Source: Amorphoplanes friuliensis DSM 7358 (lineage in GTDB: Bacteria; Actinomycetota; Actinomycetes; Mycobacteriales; Micromonosporaceae). Taken from it: 64,000 bases of DNA. Where the stretch lies: contig NC_022657.1 in the NCBI RefSeq assembly GCF_000494755.1, positions 4,378,001 through 4,442,000 of the forward strand, written 5' to 3'. A model generated the notes under the pieces. The model ran no database searches, was not told the origin of the DNA, and worked only from the letters and a program-made list of their open reading frames with translations. The position numbers were made by a program, and so were the translations under genes. Below, piece after piece: positions 7,737-14,604 of the stretch (within the stretch, counting starts at the first letter, position 1; each line of letters opens with the position of its first letter).

Positions 7737-8975
7737 TCAGACCGCGACCACCGGGTGGCGGACGACGGCGTCGAAGAGGTAGCCGAGGTCGTTGTGGACG
7801 GCCACGTCCGGCTGGGTGTTGCCGCGGACGTCGGTGGCCCGGGCGAGGAGTTCGTGGGCACCGGCGGCCGGCTTCCAGTCGATCTCCCAGCGCTGCCAGG
7901 CCGCGCCCTCGCTGCCGCCGACCCGCCGGGCCCGGCGCCAGCGGGTGCCGCCGTCGGTGCTGACGTCGACGTGCCGGATCGCGCCCGCCGCCGACCAGGA
8001 CCGGCCGCGCAGCCGGGTCGTTCGCCCGGCGGGCACCTCCGCACCCGGGTCGAGCTCGAATGCACTCTTGATCACCTGGCGGTCGAACGGCCGGCCCTCG
8101 GCCGGGAAGCCCGCGCCGAAGAGCCGGTAGAACTGGGTGTTCCACGGGGAGAAGAGCGGCTGGTCGGACACCTCGAGGCTGCCCAGCCACTTGATCGAGG
8201 CGATGCCGATCCAGTGCGGCACGATCAGCCGCACGGGCCGGCCGTGGTCGCTCGGGAGCGGTTCGCCGTTCATCTCGTACGCGACCAGCACGTCGTGCAG
8301 CGCCTTGCGCAGGGGCAGCGGGCGCCGGACCGGTCCGAGGTCGACACCGCCGGTGACGTAACTCGGGTCGAGCCCGGCCGGCAGGACGTCGACGGCATTG
8401 CGGCCGAGCCCGGCGTGCCGCAGCACCGTGGACAGCCGGACACCCCGCCAGCGGGCGACACCGATCCCGCCGAGCTTCCAGGCGGTGCCGGACACCGTCT
8501 GTCCCTGCTGGGTGGTGAAGTAACTGCGGCCGTTGCCCGCGCACTCCACGGCGGACGTGATCGTCTCGGCGGGCAGCCGGCGCAGGTCGTCGTACGAGAA
8601 CTCGGCCGGGCCGTGCCGCAGACCGGCGCCGGTGACCCGCAGCCGCCAGTCCGCGGGCTCGATGATCGGGGTGCTGGTGTGGTTGCGGACGAAGAACCGG
8701 TCGATCGGGACCAGGTAATCCTGGTCCGCGAGGGCGGACCAGCGCATCTCGGCGTTGGTGCCGAGCACGGTGAACCACTCGGGCGGCAGCGGTTTCACGA
8801 TCGGTCCGGCGGCAGCGGCGGCGGGTGATCCGGTGGCGGCCAGGCCGGCCATCCCGGCGCCCGCCGCGGCGGTCAGTCTGAGCAGGTCACGGCGGGAGAA
8901 ACCGGCCGCCTCACCGGCGAGCCACTGCCGCAGGCGCAGCCGGTCGTAAACGCCTTCGTCCAGCATGTCATCCAT
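7737..8975 (-). CDS. Tat-exported molybdopterin-dependent oxidoreductase (sulfite oxidase family)
   Basis: A 412-residue protein predicted to be a periplasmic or exported Mo-pterin oxidoreductase. Residues 26-55 form a twin-arginine signal (SRRDLL followed by an Ala-rich hydrophobic stretch). The Mo-binding domain carries the Cys ligand in VECAGNGRS (about Cys145), with SDHGRPVRLIVPHWIG and SIKWL downstream. The C-terminal Ig-like Mo-co dimerisation domain includes VDVSTDGGTRW. This matches the sulfite oxidase/MsrP-like branch; the physiological substrate is not evident. I chose ATG 8975 because the longer ATG at 8996 lies within the promoter dyad. A cytochrome or haem partner gene is not adjacent. 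Confidence 0.9.
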   Translation of the reverse strand: MDDMLDEGVYDRLRLRQWLAGEAAGFSRRDLLRLTAAAGAGMAGLAATGSPAAAAAGPIVKPLPPEWFTVLGTNAEMRWSALADQDYLVPIDRFFVRNHTSTPIIEPADWRLRVTGAGLRHGPAEFSYDDLRRLPAETITSAVECAGNGRSYFTTQQGQTVSGTAWKLGGIGVARWRGVRLSTVLRHAGLGRNAVDVLPAGLDPSYVTGGVDLGPVRRPLPLRKALHDVLVAYEMNGEPLPSDHGRPVRLIVPHWIGIASIKWLGSLEVSDQPLFSPWNTQFYRLFGAGFPAEGRPFDRQVIKSAFELDPGAEVPAGRTTRLRGRSWSAAGAIRHVDVSTDGGTRWRRARRVGGSEGAAWQRWEIDWKPAAGAHELLARATDVRGNTQPDVAVHNDLGYLFDAVVRHPVVAV

Positions 8976-8989
8976 GGCTCGGCATCCTA

Positions 8990-9005
8990 ATCCCATAGGT
9001 GGGAT
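8990..9005. promoter_or_regulatory. Inverted repeat ATCCCA-TAGG-TGGGAT in the oxidoreductase promoter
   Basis: A perfect 6-4-6 repeat lies 15 bases upstream of the molybdopterin oxidoreductase start, next to a -10-like TAGGAT on the minus strand. The arrangement suggests an operator. It sits in the divergent gap shared with the stress-type operon, in a visibly AT-richer stretch (about 9000-9080). Confidence 0.4.
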
Positions 9006-9089
9006 AGGAAAATAGCAGACCCTTCTGCGTTCCCGGGGAAAGCGGATCTATGCAGGAAAAACTCAAATTATTTGTCTGGTGGCAACGAT

Positions 9090-9115
9090 GTGTGTCCTGC
9101 CCCTGGCGCGGGTAG
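9090..9115 (+). promoter_or_regulatory. Possible stress sigma (SigB/SigH-like) promoter
   Basis: GTGT at 9090-9093 and GGGTAG at 9110-9115, separated by 16 bases, resemble the GTTT / GGGTA pattern of actinobacterial stress sigma factors. It lies 45 bases before a gene set of the kind often induced by osmotic or general stress. The match is short and should be treated as a hint. Confidence 0.25.
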
Positions 9116-9160
9116 CGAAAGGGCGAGCAACAAACGGACGAACCACGATGGAGGACAGTC

Positions 9161-10027
9161 ATGAGTGACCCGTCAGCGGGCGCCCGCGCACCGGACACCT
9201 ACCCGCCCGCCACGTACGCCGAGACCTACCCGGCGACGACGCCCGCCGAGACCTACCCGGCCACCACGACCGGCACGACGTCCGGTGGCGACGACTCCGC
9301 GGTGAAGCAGGCCGCCGGTCAGGCGAAGCAGGCCGCCGGTCAGAGCGCGCAGGCCGCCGGCCAGGCGGCGAGCGAGGTCAAGGACACGGCCAAGGAGCAG
9401 GTGCAGCGGGTCGGCGCCGAGGCGAAGAACCAGGCTCGCAGTGTTGCGTCCGACGTCAAGGACCGGGTCGGCAGCCAGGCCCGGACGCAGAACGACAAGC
9501 TGGTCGGTGGCATCCGTCAGGTGGCCGACCAGCTCGACGAGATGCGCGGCGACCGGCAGGACTCGCCCGCCGCGACCGTGGTGTCGCGGGTGGCCGAGGG
9601 CGGCCGCCAGATGGCCGACTACCTGGACCGCAACGGTCCGGAAGGTGTGCTGCGCGAGGTGCAGGACTTCGCCCGCCGGCGCCCCGGGGCGTTCCTGGCG
9701 ACGGCGCTGGCCGCGGGCTTCGTGGTCGGCCGTCTCGGCAAGGGCGTCATGAAGGCCGACGACAGCTCGTCCACGGGCACCTCGGCCAAGCCGTCCAGCG
9801 ACTCCTTCGTCTCCACTCCGGAGACCTACGGCACGGGCGGCACCGGCACGGTCGGCGCCTACGGCACGGGTGGTACCGCCGCCGGCGGCTACGCCGACCC
9901 GGTTCCGACCGGCACCCCGTACACGGCGACCACCGAGTACGCCGCCACCGGCACGGGCACGCCGCTCGTGGTGGAGGAGGAGTTCGTCGTCGACCCGGCG
10001 CGTGACTACCCGGGCGGCACACGATGA
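9161..10027 (+). CDS. Low-complexity amphipathic stress-type protein with one hydrophobic segment
   Basis: A 288-residue protein. Residues 1-48 are Thr/Pro/Tyr-rich with near repeats of AETYPATT. Residues 48-115 are Ala/Gln/Lys-rich heptad-like repeats (QAAGQ, EVKDTAKEQ) that should form long amphipathic helices. A moderately hydrophobic helix (about 172-190, FLATALAAGFVVGRLGKG) resembles the ElaB/YqjD-type anchor. The tail is Gly/Thr/Tyr-rich and ends with an acidic EEEF segment. GGAGG at 9150-9154 gives a good ribosome site. The next gene overlaps by ATGA. Together with the holin-X-like and DUF3618 genes it forms a common actinobacterial cassette thought to act at the membrane under stress; no molecular function is known. 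Confidence 0.75.
   Translation: MSDPSAGARAPDTYPPATYAETYPATTPAETYPATTTGTTSGGDDSAVKQAAGQAKQAAGQSAQAAGQAASEVKDTAKEQVQRVGAEAKNQARSVASDVKDRVGSQARTQNDKLVGGIRQVADQLDEMRGDRQDSPAATVVSRVAEGGRQMADYLDRNGPEGVLREVQDFARRRPGAFLATALAAGFVVGRLGKGVMKADDSSSTGTSAKPSSDSFVSTPETYGTGGTGTVGAYGTGGTAAGGYADPVPTGTPYTATTEYAATGTGTPLVVEEEFVVDPARDYPGGTR
9300..9370 (+). repeat. Short in-frame tandem repeats coding AGQ-type units
   Basis: About three copies of a unit resembling AAGCAGGCCGCCGGTCAG follow each other inside the preceding gene. They encode QAAGQ/KQAAGQ helices. This is a coding repeat that could change copy number by slippage or recombination. Confidence 0.6.
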
Positions 10028-10452
10028 CCGCGCCGTACCCCACGGACCACTCCCGGGACCGCTCCGAGGACGTGGCCGAGACCTCGGTCGGCGATCTGAT
10101 CGGCAACATCAGCAACGACCTGTCGCAGCTCTTCCGCCAGGAGGTCGAGCTGGCCAAGGTCGAGCTGAAGCAGGAGGCCGGTAAGGCGGGCAAGGCCGCG
10201 GGCATGCTCGGCGTCGCCGGGTTCGCCGGTTACCTGGCCGTCGTGCTGCTCAGTTTTGCCGTCGTCTTCGGTCTCAGCAACGTGATGGACCCGGGCTGGG
10301 CCGCGCTGATCGTCGCCGCCGTCTGGGGCATCGCCGGCGCGGTGCTCTACGCGAACGGCCGCAAGCAGCTCAAGACCGTGGATCCGATGCCGCGGCGCAC
10401 CGTCGACACCCTCAAGGAGGACGCGCAATGGCTGAAGAACCCGACCGGCTGA
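10024..10452 (+). CDS. Actinobacterial holin-X/phage holin superfamily III-like membrane protein
   Basis: A 142-residue protein. An amphipathic N-terminal half (LIGNISNDLSQLFRQEVELAKVELKQEAGK) is followed by two membrane helices, about residues 62-84 and 90-110, and a short basic tail. This is the pattern of the Phage_holin_3_6 (Act_Holin-X) family, which in chromosomes is not linked to phage lysis. The start overlaps the previous stop (ATGA), and the downstream DUF3618 start lies inside its last codons, so all three genes are likely one transcript. Confidence 0.85.
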   Translation: MTAPYPTDHSRDRSEDVAETSVGDLIGNISNDLSQLFRQEVELAKVELKQEAGKAGKAAGMLGVAGFAGYLAVVLLSFAVVFGLSNVMDPGWAALIVAAVWGIAGAVLYANGRKQLKTVDPMPRRTVDTLKEDAQWLKNPTG

Positions 10453-11066
10453 GGCAGGACATCGAGAACACGCGGGCATCGCTGACGCGTGACGTCGACC
10501 TGCTCGCGGAGAAGACAAGCCCGGCCAAGGTCGCTCAGCGACGCTGGACGTCGGTGAAGGAGAAGGTCATGGGTACCTCGGAGCACGCCCGGCACTCGGC
10601 CGGAGGCGCCGCGAGCACGGTGCAGGACAAGGCGTCCTCCGCCGCCGGTGCGGTGCAGGACAAGGCCTCGCAGCTCAGTGACAAGGCGGGGGAGAAGGCG
10701 CACGACGCCGCCGACGCCGTGAAGTCGGCGCCGCAGGCCGTGGCCGAGCGGACGCAGGGCAACCCGCTCGCCGTGGGCATCATCGCCTTCGGTGTCGGTC
10801 TGCTCGCCTCCACGCTCCTTCCCGTCACCGAGGCGGAGAAGCGGGCCGGGGAGCAGATCAAGGAACGCAGCGGCGACCTGACCGACAAGGCCAAGGAAGT
10901 GGCGTCCGAGTTCAAGGACGACCTGTCCGGCACGGTGCAACAGGCGGTCAGCGAGGTCAAGGACACCGCGACCGACGCCGCCCAGACCACCAAGCAGCAG
11001 GCACAGTCCTCCGCACAGGACGTGACGCAGCAGAGCAAGCAGGCGGTCAGCGAAGCACGCTCCTGA
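10428..11066 (+). CDS. DUF3618 domain protein
   Basis: A 212-residue protein. Residues 1-35 match DUF3618 (RLRQDIENTRASLTRDVDLLAEKTSPAKVAQRR). Then follow alanine-rich amphipathic repeats (VQDKASSAAGAVQDKASQLSDKAGEKAHDAAD) and one hydrophobic helix near residues 112-128 (LAVGIIAFGVGLLASTL). A second lysine/alanine-rich coil forms the C terminus. It shares composition with the first protein of the cassette and overlaps the holin-X-like gene by 25 bases. The likely location is the cytoplasmic membrane; the function is unknown. Confidence 0.85.
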   Translation: MAEEPDRLRQDIENTRASLTRDVDLLAEKTSPAKVAQRRWTSVKEKVMGTSEHARHSAGGAASTVQDKASSAAGAVQDKASQLSDKAGEKAHDAADAVKSAPQAVAERTQGNPLAVGIIAFGVGLLASTLLPVTEAEKRAGEQIKERSGDLTDKAKEVASEFKDDLSGTVQQAVSEVKDTATDAAQTTKQQAQSSAQDVTQQSKQAVSEARS

Positions 11067-11143
11067 CCCGTGGGAAGGGCCCGGCCGGCGTTTCATGCAC
11101 CTCCGGCCGGGCACACCCCGGTGACACGAGCGAGGGGATGATC

Positions 11144-12094
11144 ATGAAGTTCGGGTACAAACTGGCCGCCGAGGGTTTCGGGCCCAAGGAGCTGATCCGC
11201 CAGGCCGTCCGCGCCGAGGAGGCCGGCTTCGACTTCGTCGAGATCAGCGATCACTACCACCCGTGGCTCGACGTGCAGGGGCACTCGCCGTTCGCCTGGG
11301 CGGTGCTCGGCGCGATCGCGGCCCGCACCCAGCGCCTCGGCCTCGCCACCGGCGTGACCTGCCCGACCGTGCGGTACCACCCGGCGATCATCGCTCAGGC
11401 GGCCGCCACCCTGGCCATCGTCTCGGACGACCGGTTCACGCTCGGCGTCGGTGCGGGCGAGCGGCTCAACGAGCACGTCGTCGGCCAGGGTTTCCCCAGC
11501 GTGCGCGGACGCCACGAGCGTCTGAAGGAGGCGCTGGAGATCATCAAGCTGCTGTGGCAGGGCGGCTACCAGTCGTACGAGGGCAAGCACCTGCAGCTGG
11601 AGGACGCCCGCGTCTTCGACCTGCCGGACAAGCTCCCGGTCATCGCCGTGGCAGCGGGTGGCAAGAACGCGGCGACCATGGCGGCCGAGCTCGGGGACGG
11701 GCTGTTCGCCACCGAACCCCGGAGCGACCTCGTCGAGACGTACCAGGGTGCGGGTGGTTCCGGTCCCCGCTACGCCGAGGTGCCGATGGCCTGGGCGCGT
11801 ACCGAGGAGGACGGGGTGCAGGAAGCCCTCAAGACCACCCGGTGGGCCGTGACCGGATGGAAGGTCATGAGCGAACTGCCGAACCCGGTGAATTTCGACG
11901 CGGCGTCGCAGACGGTCCGCGCCGAGGACATCCGCGAGAAGTTCGCGACCGGCCCGGACCCGGAGCCGTACGTGGAAGCGGTGCGGAAGTACACCGACGC
12001 GGGCTTCGACCACATCGTTCTGCAGAACGCCGGGCCCGACCCGGACGGCTTTCTTGATTTCTTCCATAAGGAATTGCACGATCGGCTCCGGTAG
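11144..12094 (+). CDS. LLM-class F420-dependent oxidoreductase (G6PDH-like)
   Basis: A luciferase-like TIM-barrel protein of 316 residues. It begins MKFGYKLAAEGFGP and contains EISDHYHPW, GVTCPTVRYHPAIIAQAAATL, GVGAGERLNEH and, near the C terminus, HIVLQNAGPD. These match the subfamily of putative F420-dependent oxidoreductases related to F420-dependent glucose-6-phosphate dehydrogenase. I chose the second ATG (11144) because the GAGGGG at 11131-11136 is about eight bases from it but only one base from the ATG at 11138. The physiological substrate is not indicated; no F420 biosynthetic gene is nearby. Confidence 0.88.
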   Translation: MKFGYKLAAEGFGPKELIRQAVRAEEAGFDFVEISDHYHPWLDVQGHSPFAWAVLGAIAARTQRLGLATGVTCPTVRYHPAIIAQAAATLAIVSDDRFTLGVGAGERLNEHVVGQGFPSVRGRHERLKEALEIIKLLWQGGYQSYEGKHLQLEDARVFDLPDKLPVIAVAAGGKNAATMAAELGDGLFATEPRSDLVETYQGAGGSGPRYAEVPMAWARTEEDGVQEALKTTRWAVTGWKVMSELPNPVNFDAASQTVRAEDIREKFATGPDPEPYVEAVRKYTDAGFDHIVLQNAGPDPDGFLDFFHKELHDRLR

Positions 12095-12130
12095 CGAGCG
12101 GGCGGGGCGCCGGGCTGTCACTATGCGTTC

Positions 12131-12991
12131 ATGGCCCGAACACTCGGCGACCACCTGGCTGCGGTGCAGCTGTTGCGGTTGTGCGCCCACTTCGGACCGG
12201 CCGAGCTCAACCTCGGTCTGCTGCTGTCCGATGGGGAGCTGTTCGAGGAGCTGATGCCGGATCTGACCGAGGCGGCCCGGGACCCCGTACGCCGGGAGAC
12301 GATGATCGCAGGACTCGCGGCCGGCTGGCGCGGCAGCGGGGACCGGGTCCGTCTCGATCCGGCGGCGGCCCGGGCGGCCCTGGAGGATCTGCAGCGGCCG
12401 GGGCGGATGGGCTGGTGGTGGGCGCGGTCCGCGGTGCAACTGCTGGACCGGCTGTTCCCGGCCTCGTTCGACACGCCGCACGACCGTGAGGTCTGCGCGG
12501 ATCTGGCACCGCACATCCACCAGGCGGTGGATCGGGCGCCCGGCTGCCCCAGCAACGCGTCGCTGCTGATCAAGTACGGCTACTACCTGGAACGCTCCGG
12601 CGAGTTCATCGCGTGCCAGGAGAACCAGCTGCGCGCCGTACCGGTCGTCGCGGCGACCTACGGGCCGGGTGATCCGAGCCTGGCCGGTGTCCTGTTCGTG
12701 CTGGGCTGCTGTCAGCTGGCCCTGGACGACTGGCGGGGCGCCCGGAACAACCTCGCCCACGCGGCGCAGATTTACCACGGCGCCCACGGCCCGGACTCGC
12801 TGCAGGTCGCCGAGACGTTGTACCTGCTCGGCGCCGCCCAGTTGGGTCTGGGGGACCGCGACGCCTCCCGCTTCAGCTGTGTGGAGGCGCTGCGCATCTT
12901 CGAGACCTTCGCGGCGCCGGACGACCCGCGGACGGAGATCGTCCGCGACGCCCTGCGACCGGTGCAGCGCCGGTGGCGGATGTTCCGCTGA
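12131..12991 (+). CDS. TPR-like helical repeat protein
   Basis: A 286-residue soluble protein. The N-terminal half is helical and resembles the part after the ATPase domain of SARP/NB-ARC type regulators. The C-terminal half has tetratricopeptide-like repeats of the kinesin-light-chain type, for example YGPGDPSLAGVLFVLGCCQLALDDWRGARNNLAHAAQIYHGAHGPDSLQVAETLYLLGAAQLGLGD in positions about 178-245, which has the spaced LxxLA and G-D features. No kinase, ATPase or DNA-binding domain is present, so it may be a stand-alone protein-interaction module. It sits alone between the oxidoreductase and the ChaB gene. Confidence 0.65.
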   Translation: MARTLGDHLAAVQLLRLCAHFGPAELNLGLLLSDGELFEELMPDLTEAARDPVRRETMIAGLAAGWRGSGDRVRLDPAAARAALEDLQRPGRMGWWWARSAVQLLDRLFPASFDTPHDREVCADLAPHIHQAVDRAPGCPSNASLLIKYGYYLERSGEFIACQENQLRAVPVVAATYGPGDPSLAGVLFVLGCCQLALDDWRGARNNLAHAAQIYHGAHGPDSLQVAETLYLLGAAQLGLGDRDASRFSCVEALRIFETFAAPDDPRTEIVRDALRPVQRRWRMFR

Positions 12992-13028
12992 GGCGTTTCC
13001 GGCGTCGCCGGCCGGGCATCTCCGAAGC

Positions 13029-13442
13029 ATGCCTGCCCGCGAAAATCTGCCCAGCACGATCGCCCGCTCGCCGCAGAAGGCCCAGGACACGTACGCGGAG
13101 ACCCTGGACAGCGCGATCGCCCAGTACGGCGACGGTGAGCGCGCGCACCGGACCGCCCTCGCGTCCCTGAAGCACTCGTTCGAGAAGGTCGGCGACCACT
13201 GGGAGCCCAAGGAGCAGCGCGGTCCCAGCGACGAACAGGCCGAACGCGGTGCCGCGGACACCGCGCTGCCGACGGCCGGTGGTGTCGACGCCAACGCGAG
13301 CAAGCAGCACCTGCTGGAGGTGGCCAAGCGCCTCGACGTGCGCGGCCGGTCCCGGATGACCAAGGACGAGTTGGTCGAGGCCATCGGCAAGGCGAACGAC
13401 GCGGAAAGCCGGCGCACGCTGAAGGCCGAGCGCGAGGAGTGA
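13029..13442 (+). CDS. ChaB family protein with C-terminal SAP/Rho_N-like domain
   Basis: A 137-residue protein. Residues 1-60 match the ChaB domain (LPSTIARSPQKAQDTYAETLDSAIAQYGDGERAHRTALASLK), known from a structured but uncharacterised E. coli protein next to the ChaA cation antiporter. Residues about 96-132 (KQHLLEVAKRLDVRGRSRMTKDELVEAIGKAND) resemble a SAP or Rho N-terminal motif, which often binds nucleic acid. The start ATG is at 13029; longer in-frame starts would add sequence antisense-like to nothing in the family. No antiporter is adjacent. Confidence 0.8.
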   Translation: MPARENLPSTIARSPQKAQDTYAETLDSAIAQYGDGERAHRTALASLKHSFEKVGDHWEPKEQRGPSDEQAERGAADTALPTAGGVDANASKQHLLEVAKRLDVRGRSRMTKDELVEAIGKANDAESRRTLKAEREE

Positions 13443-13457
13443 CCAGATCTGGGATAT

Positions 13458-13477
13458 CGTCTCGTTTATGAGAGACG
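13458..13477. promoter_or_regulatory. Operator-like dyad CGTCTC-N8-GAGACG on the XRE gene start
   Basis: A perfect 6-8-6 inverted repeat straddles the ATG at 13468. A -10-like TATCGT at 13455-13460 ends seven bases before that ATG, so the mRNA is probably leaderless and the repeat would block both transcription start and translation start. This fits autoregulation by the XRE protein encoded here. Confidence 0.5.
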
Positions 13478-14028
13478 CTCTGGATGCGCGATTGGCCGCC
13501 CGCGTCGCCGAGTTGCGAGTCGTGCGCGGCTGGTCCCTGGACGACCTGGCCGGGCACACCGGCGTCAGCCGCTCGACGCTGTCGCGTCTCGAGCGCGCCG
13601 AGATCAGCCCGACCGCGTCCCTGCTCGGCAAGCTCTGCACCGCGTACGGGTGGACGATGTCCCGCCTGCTCGCCGAGGTCGAGACGGAGCCTCCGGCCGT
13701 TGTCCGCGTCGCCGACCAGCAGATCTGGCGTGACGAGGCGTCCGGCTTCACACGCCGTTCGGTCTCGCCGCCGCACCCCGGGCTGCGGGCCGAGCTGATC
13801 GAGGGCGAGCTGGCACCGGGCGCCGACATCACCTACGAGCGCCCACCGGTGACCGGCATGGAGCAGCACGTCTGGGTGCTCGGCGGACGCCTGGAGTTCA
13901 CCGACAACGGCACGGTCCACGTCCTGGAGACCGGCGACTGCCTGCGGTTCCGGCTCTGGGGTGGCACGCGCCTGCGTAATCCGGGTGACGAACCGGCCCG
14001 GTACGCCATCGTGGTGGTGCTGCCATGA
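13468..14028 (+). CDS. XRE-family regulator with C-terminal cupin domain
   Basis: A 186-residue one-component regulator. The helix-turn-helix at about residues 12-65 includes WSLDDLAGHTGVSRSTLSRLERAEISPTASLLGKL. A cupin barrel follows (about 100-186) with GMEQHVWVLGGRLEFTDNG and LETGDCLRFRLWGG, which would bind a small ligand or metal. It is translationally coupled by ATGA to the downstream GNAT acetyltransferase, so the regulator may sense the acetyltransferase substrate. A dyad on its own start codon suggests autorepression. Confidence 0.88.
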   Translation: MRDALDARLAARVAELRVVRGWSLDDLAGHTGVSRSTLSRLERAEISPTASLLGKLCTAYGWTMSRLLAEVETEPPAVVRVADQQIWRDEASGFTRRSVSPPHPGLRAELIEGELAPGADITYERPPVTGMEQHVWVLGGRLEFTDNGTVHVLETGDCLRFRLWGGTRLRNPGDEPARYAIVVVLP

Positions 14029-14540
14029 CGATCACCCGGCTCGACGCCGAGGGCTTCGCCGCGGCTGTCCCGGTGCTCGCGGATCTGCTGGTCGACGCGG
14101 TGGCCGGCGGCGCCTCGGTCGGCTTCCTCGAGGGTTTCGACCGGGACGCGGCCATCGTCTGGTGGCGTGACCGGGCCGCGGCGGTCGCCGGCGGCAGCCT
14201 GGTGGTCTGGACCGCTGCGGGTCCGTCCGGCGTCTGCGGCACGATCAGTCTGGCGTACGCGGAGAAGCCCAACGCCCGCCACCGTGCCGAGATCGTGAAG
14301 CTGGCCGTGCACCGCGAAGCGCGGGGGCGCGGCCTCGGCCGGCAGCTCCTGGCCGCGGCGGAGCGGGCCGCCGCCGACTCCGGCCGCACCCTGCTGTTGC
14401 TGGACACGGAGACCGCCAGCGCCGCGGAACGCCTGTACGAGAGCGCCGGCTGGACCCGCTACGGCATCGTCCCGGACTACGCGGCCGGGCCGGACGGTGT
14501 GCTCGCGGACTGCAGCTTCTACTACAAAAACCTGGTCTGA
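14025..14540 (+). CDS. GNAT family N-acetyltransferase
   Basis: A 171-residue acetyl-CoA-dependent N-acetyltransferase. The acetyl-CoA loop is REARGRGLGRQLL (about residues 98-110), preceded by the beta-4 strand EIVKLAVH and followed by LLLLDTETASAAERLYESAGW. The substrate is unknown. The ATG overlaps the stop of the XRE-cupin gene, pairing an acyltransferase with its likely regulator, an arrangement common for detoxification of amine compounds. Confidence 0.87.
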   Translation: MTITRLDAEGFAAAVPVLADLLVDAVAGGASVGFLEGFDRDAAIVWWRDRAAAVAGGSLVVWTAAGPSGVCGTISLAYAEKPNARHRAEIVKLAVHREARGRGLGRQLLAAAERAAADSGRTLLLLDTETASAAERLYESAGWTRYGIVPDYAAGPDGVLADCSFYYKNLV

Positions 14541-14604
14541 GCGGACGCCCCTGCCGATGGAAAGGTGGTCACCTTTTCGGGCGAGAGCGGGGAGTCGGCG
14601 GGAC

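Noticed and set aside
9300..9370. Tandem repeats as a CRISPR-like array
   Set aside because: They are in-frame coding repeats without spacers and encode a periodic helix.
10024..10452. The holin-like gene as a prophage remnant
   Set aside because: No integrase, terminase, portal or lysin gene is near, and the gene belongs to a chromosomal actinobacterial family.
11093..13417. A long open frame on the minus strand covering the oxidoreductase, TPR and ChaB genes
   Set aside because: It is antisense to three well-supported genes, is Arg/Gly/Leu-rich and has no recognisable family; GC-rich DNA commonly yields such open frames.
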